This document shows positions 43,155 through 44,614 of a stretch of DNA of 44,614 nucleotides, one piece after another. The position numbers and the translations under genes were made by a program. Under the pieces are notes generated by a model, which was not told the origin of the DNA, made no database searches, and was given only the letters and a program-made list of their open reading frames with translations. Position 1 is the first letter of the stretch, and every line of letters starts with the position of its first letter. The DNA lies in assembly GCA_014799405.1 (NCBI GenBank), contig JAAVIA010000055.1, positions 1-44,614 on the forward strand, read 5' to 3'. This stretch comes from Lachnospiraceae bacterium. Its GTDB lineage: Bacteria > Bacillota > Clostridia > Lachnospirales > Lachnospiraceae.

Positions 43155-44411
43155 ATGAAAACAGTTGCCATTATTGCAGAGTACAACCCGTTTCACAACG
43201 GACACAGCTATCAGTTTTCTGAAATCAGGGAAAACCTGAACCCTGATTATATAATTTCCCTCATGGGTGGAAATTTTCTCCAGCGTGGACATGCTGCCAT
43301 GTGGAGCAAGTACAAAAGGGCAAAAATTGCATGCCAAAACGGAATTGACGCTGTGCTTGAGCTTCCTTTTCCATATGCAACGGGAAGTGCACGTGATTTT
43401 GCAATGGGTGCAGTCTCAATCCTTAATAAATTGGGTAGCATTGATTATATTGCATTCGGAGCCGAGACGTTTAACATAACTTTATTTACCCATATTGCTG
43501 ATATTTTGGGAAATGAGCCTGAAGAATTTAAGGTATTACTTAAGCAGCTTCTTTCTGAAGGCATTTCATACCCGGCTGCAAGGCAAAGGGCGCTTGCGCA
43601 ATACCTCAAGGATGACACGATTACCGAGGTCATGTCGCTTCCAAATAATATTTTGGCAATCGAATATCTAAGGGCGCTTAAAGCCACAAATTCAAAAATA
43701 GCTCCTGTTTTAATAAAACGAACGGCCAATAATTATCACGATGAAACCATAACCGGTGAAATCAGCTCTGCAACCGCAATAAGAAAACTAATCAAACAGC
43801 CCGATTTTAATTATGATATGTACGATAACCTTTCAGAGAACATATCGGATGTAACTCTGGATACATTGAAAAAGCTTCACGGCGTGTCTGCCCCTGTTTT
43901 TACATATGATTTGGCTCCTTTTATTCAACAGTGTCTTCTCTTGGAAACGCCAAACGACAATATATGTGACCTTACGAAAGAAATGCAGAACAAGCTTGGA
44001 AAGCTTGAGCCTGCCTCCTCATATGACGAGATAATCAGCTTCCTTAAATCAAAGGAAATCACTTCATCAAGAATTAGCAGGGTTCTTATCCACCTTCTTT
44101 TAAATTATACGGAAAAAGACCGTGATACCTTTGCATCGGGGGAGTATGGCTATTATGCCAACCTTTTGGCTTTCAGAGAGGCTTCATCTGAGATTTTAAA
44201 ATGTATGGCTTCTGCCGGTGAAATCCCGGTAATTACAAAAAAGGCGGACTTTCACAGCAGTCTATTAAAGTATTCCCATATTGACAGTATTGCGGCAAAA
44301 CGTATGTGGGAGCTTGATACAAAGGCAACAAGGCTTTATAACTGTATGGTGTATAACAGATATGGAACAAGGCTTCCAAATGACTTTAACGTAAACCTGC
44401 CCATAGTTTAA
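43155..44411 (+). CDS. tmcAL: tRNA(Met) cytidine acetate ligase TmcAL
   Basis: TmcAL (YlbM in Bacillus) activates acetate with ATP and makes N4-acetylcytidine at the wobble base of elongator tRNA-Met. The 418-residue protein has the nucleotidyltransferase motif IIAEYNPFHNGHSYQ (T/HxGH type), GGNFLQRGHAAMWSKYKRA and ISSATAIRKLIK. Length is typical. AAGGAG precedes the ATG. It is divergent from recA and followed by a copy of the dispersed repeat. Confidence 0.94.
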   Translation: MKTVAIIAEYNPFHNGHSYQFSEIRENLNPDYIISLMGGNFLQRGHAAMWSKYKRAKIACQNGIDAVLELPFPYATGSARDFAMGAVSILNKLGSIDYIAFGAETFNITLFTHIADILGNEPEEFKVLLKQLLSEGISYPAARQRALAQYLKDDTITEVMSLPNNILAIEYLRALKATNSKIAPVLIKRTANNYHDETITGEISSATAIRKLIKQPDFNYDMYDNLSENISDVTLDTLKKLHGVSAPVFTYDLAPFIQQCLLLETPNDNICDLTKEMQNKLGKLEPASSYDEIISFLKSKEITSSRISRVLIHLLLNYTEKDRDTFASGEYGYYANLLAFREASSEILKCMASAGEIPVITKKADFHSSLLKYSHIDSIAAKRMWELDTKATRLYNCMVYNRYGTRLPNDFNVNLPIV

Positions 44412-44413
44412 TT

Positions 44414-44558
44414 AAAGGGAGTTGTCGCACTTAGGATTTAAGGCACATAGTTGTTTCCCCATGACAAGCCCTCTTTCATTTTGTATTTTTACAAACTGTG
44501 CTATCTAAGCATATTGAGATATTTTGCTTTTCTATTATGGCTTGTGGAGCACTCCCTT
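44414..44558. repeat. Diverged copy of the dispersed repeat after tmcAL
   Basis: The first 75 bases are clearly similar to 833-905 (both read GTTGTCGCA, then GATTTAAGGCACATAGTTGTTT or a close variant, then CCCTCTTT). In this copy the right arm is degraded. The outer ends AAGGGAGT (44415-44422) and ACTCCCTT (44551-44558) are still perfect inverted copies about 144 bp apart. It may terminate tmcAL. The remaining bases to the window end show no gene. Confidence 0.6.
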
Positions 44559-44614
44559 GAACTCGTACACAGCCATGTTGCCAATCAGTATGTGTATTTT
44601 GAATTTGACAACAA

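Overview
The window looks like a chromosomal segment of an anaerobic, spore-forming member of the Clostridia, most likely Lachnospiraceae. The evidence is moderately low-GC sequence, strong AGGAGG-type ribosome binding sites, TTGACA/TATAAT promoters, an SRP/ribosome operon (ylxM-ffh-rpsP-khpA-rimM-trmD), spo0A, a nudF-spoIIM-xerD order shared with Bacillus and clostridia, an HPr-like protein lacking the PTS histidine, and a clostridial-type recA-recX-rny block. This assignment comes from gene content and remembered family knowledge; no database search was run. No prophage, IS element, CRISPR array or rRNA was seen.

Layout. 1-1.5 kb: the N-terminus of a response regulator, a membrane coiled-coil protein and a small lipoprotein. 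1.6-5.2 kb: the SRP/ribosome maturation operon, minus strand. 5.3-6.6 kb: a SpoIID-like/peptidoglycan-binding protein, plus strand. 6.7-12.3 kb: a complete fructose PTS operon, fruR-fruK-fruA-ptsH-ptsI. Its upstream region carries two 10-bp-phased TTGA/TTCA arrays flanking a promoter. 12.4-13.7 kb: a zinc-ribbon membrane protein and a PH-like protein. 13.9-14.7 kb: tRNA-Glu(CTC), then a divergent XRE regulator and small membrane protein sharing one palindromic promoter. 14.7-18.2 kb: mtaB, a divergent Crh/HPr-like gene, a GNAT enzyme, hisF and hisH. 18.2-20.7 kb: a large acidic/KE-rich membrane protein and two small proteins of unknown function. 20.7-24.9 kb: a sporulation block with two adjacent Spo0A-family genes, xerD, a SpoIIM-like gene and nudF. 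24.9-39.6 kb: a raffinose-family-oligosaccharide/galactoside locus. 39.7-44.4 kb: rny, recX, recA and tmcAL.

How the genes work together. The galactoside locus forms a coherent pathway. An MsmEFG-type ABC importer (its ATPase is not in the window) would bring in raffinose-like sugars. A GH36 alpha-galactosidase would release galactose. A GH13 amylosucrase-like enzyme would cleave the remaining sucrose, and a PfkB-type fructokinase would trap the fructose. The Leloir genes galK-galT-galE would convert galactose. LacI and AraC regulators sit inside and beside the locus.

Most interesting points. (1) Two tandem Spo0A paralogues have near-identical DNA-binding domains; the upstream one has lost most phosphorylation-switch residues except the acceptor Asp. 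Candidate Spo0A boxes lie upstream of neighbouring genes. (2) Two HPr-family proteins have complementary losses: one keeps the PTS histidine but lacks the regulatory serine, the other keeps the serine region but lacks the histidine. (3) A palindrome sits exactly inside a consensus promoter between the XRE regulator and the small membrane protein. (4) A family of inverted repeats built on a GGGCTGTCGCA-like arm recurs between genes, mostly as terminators.
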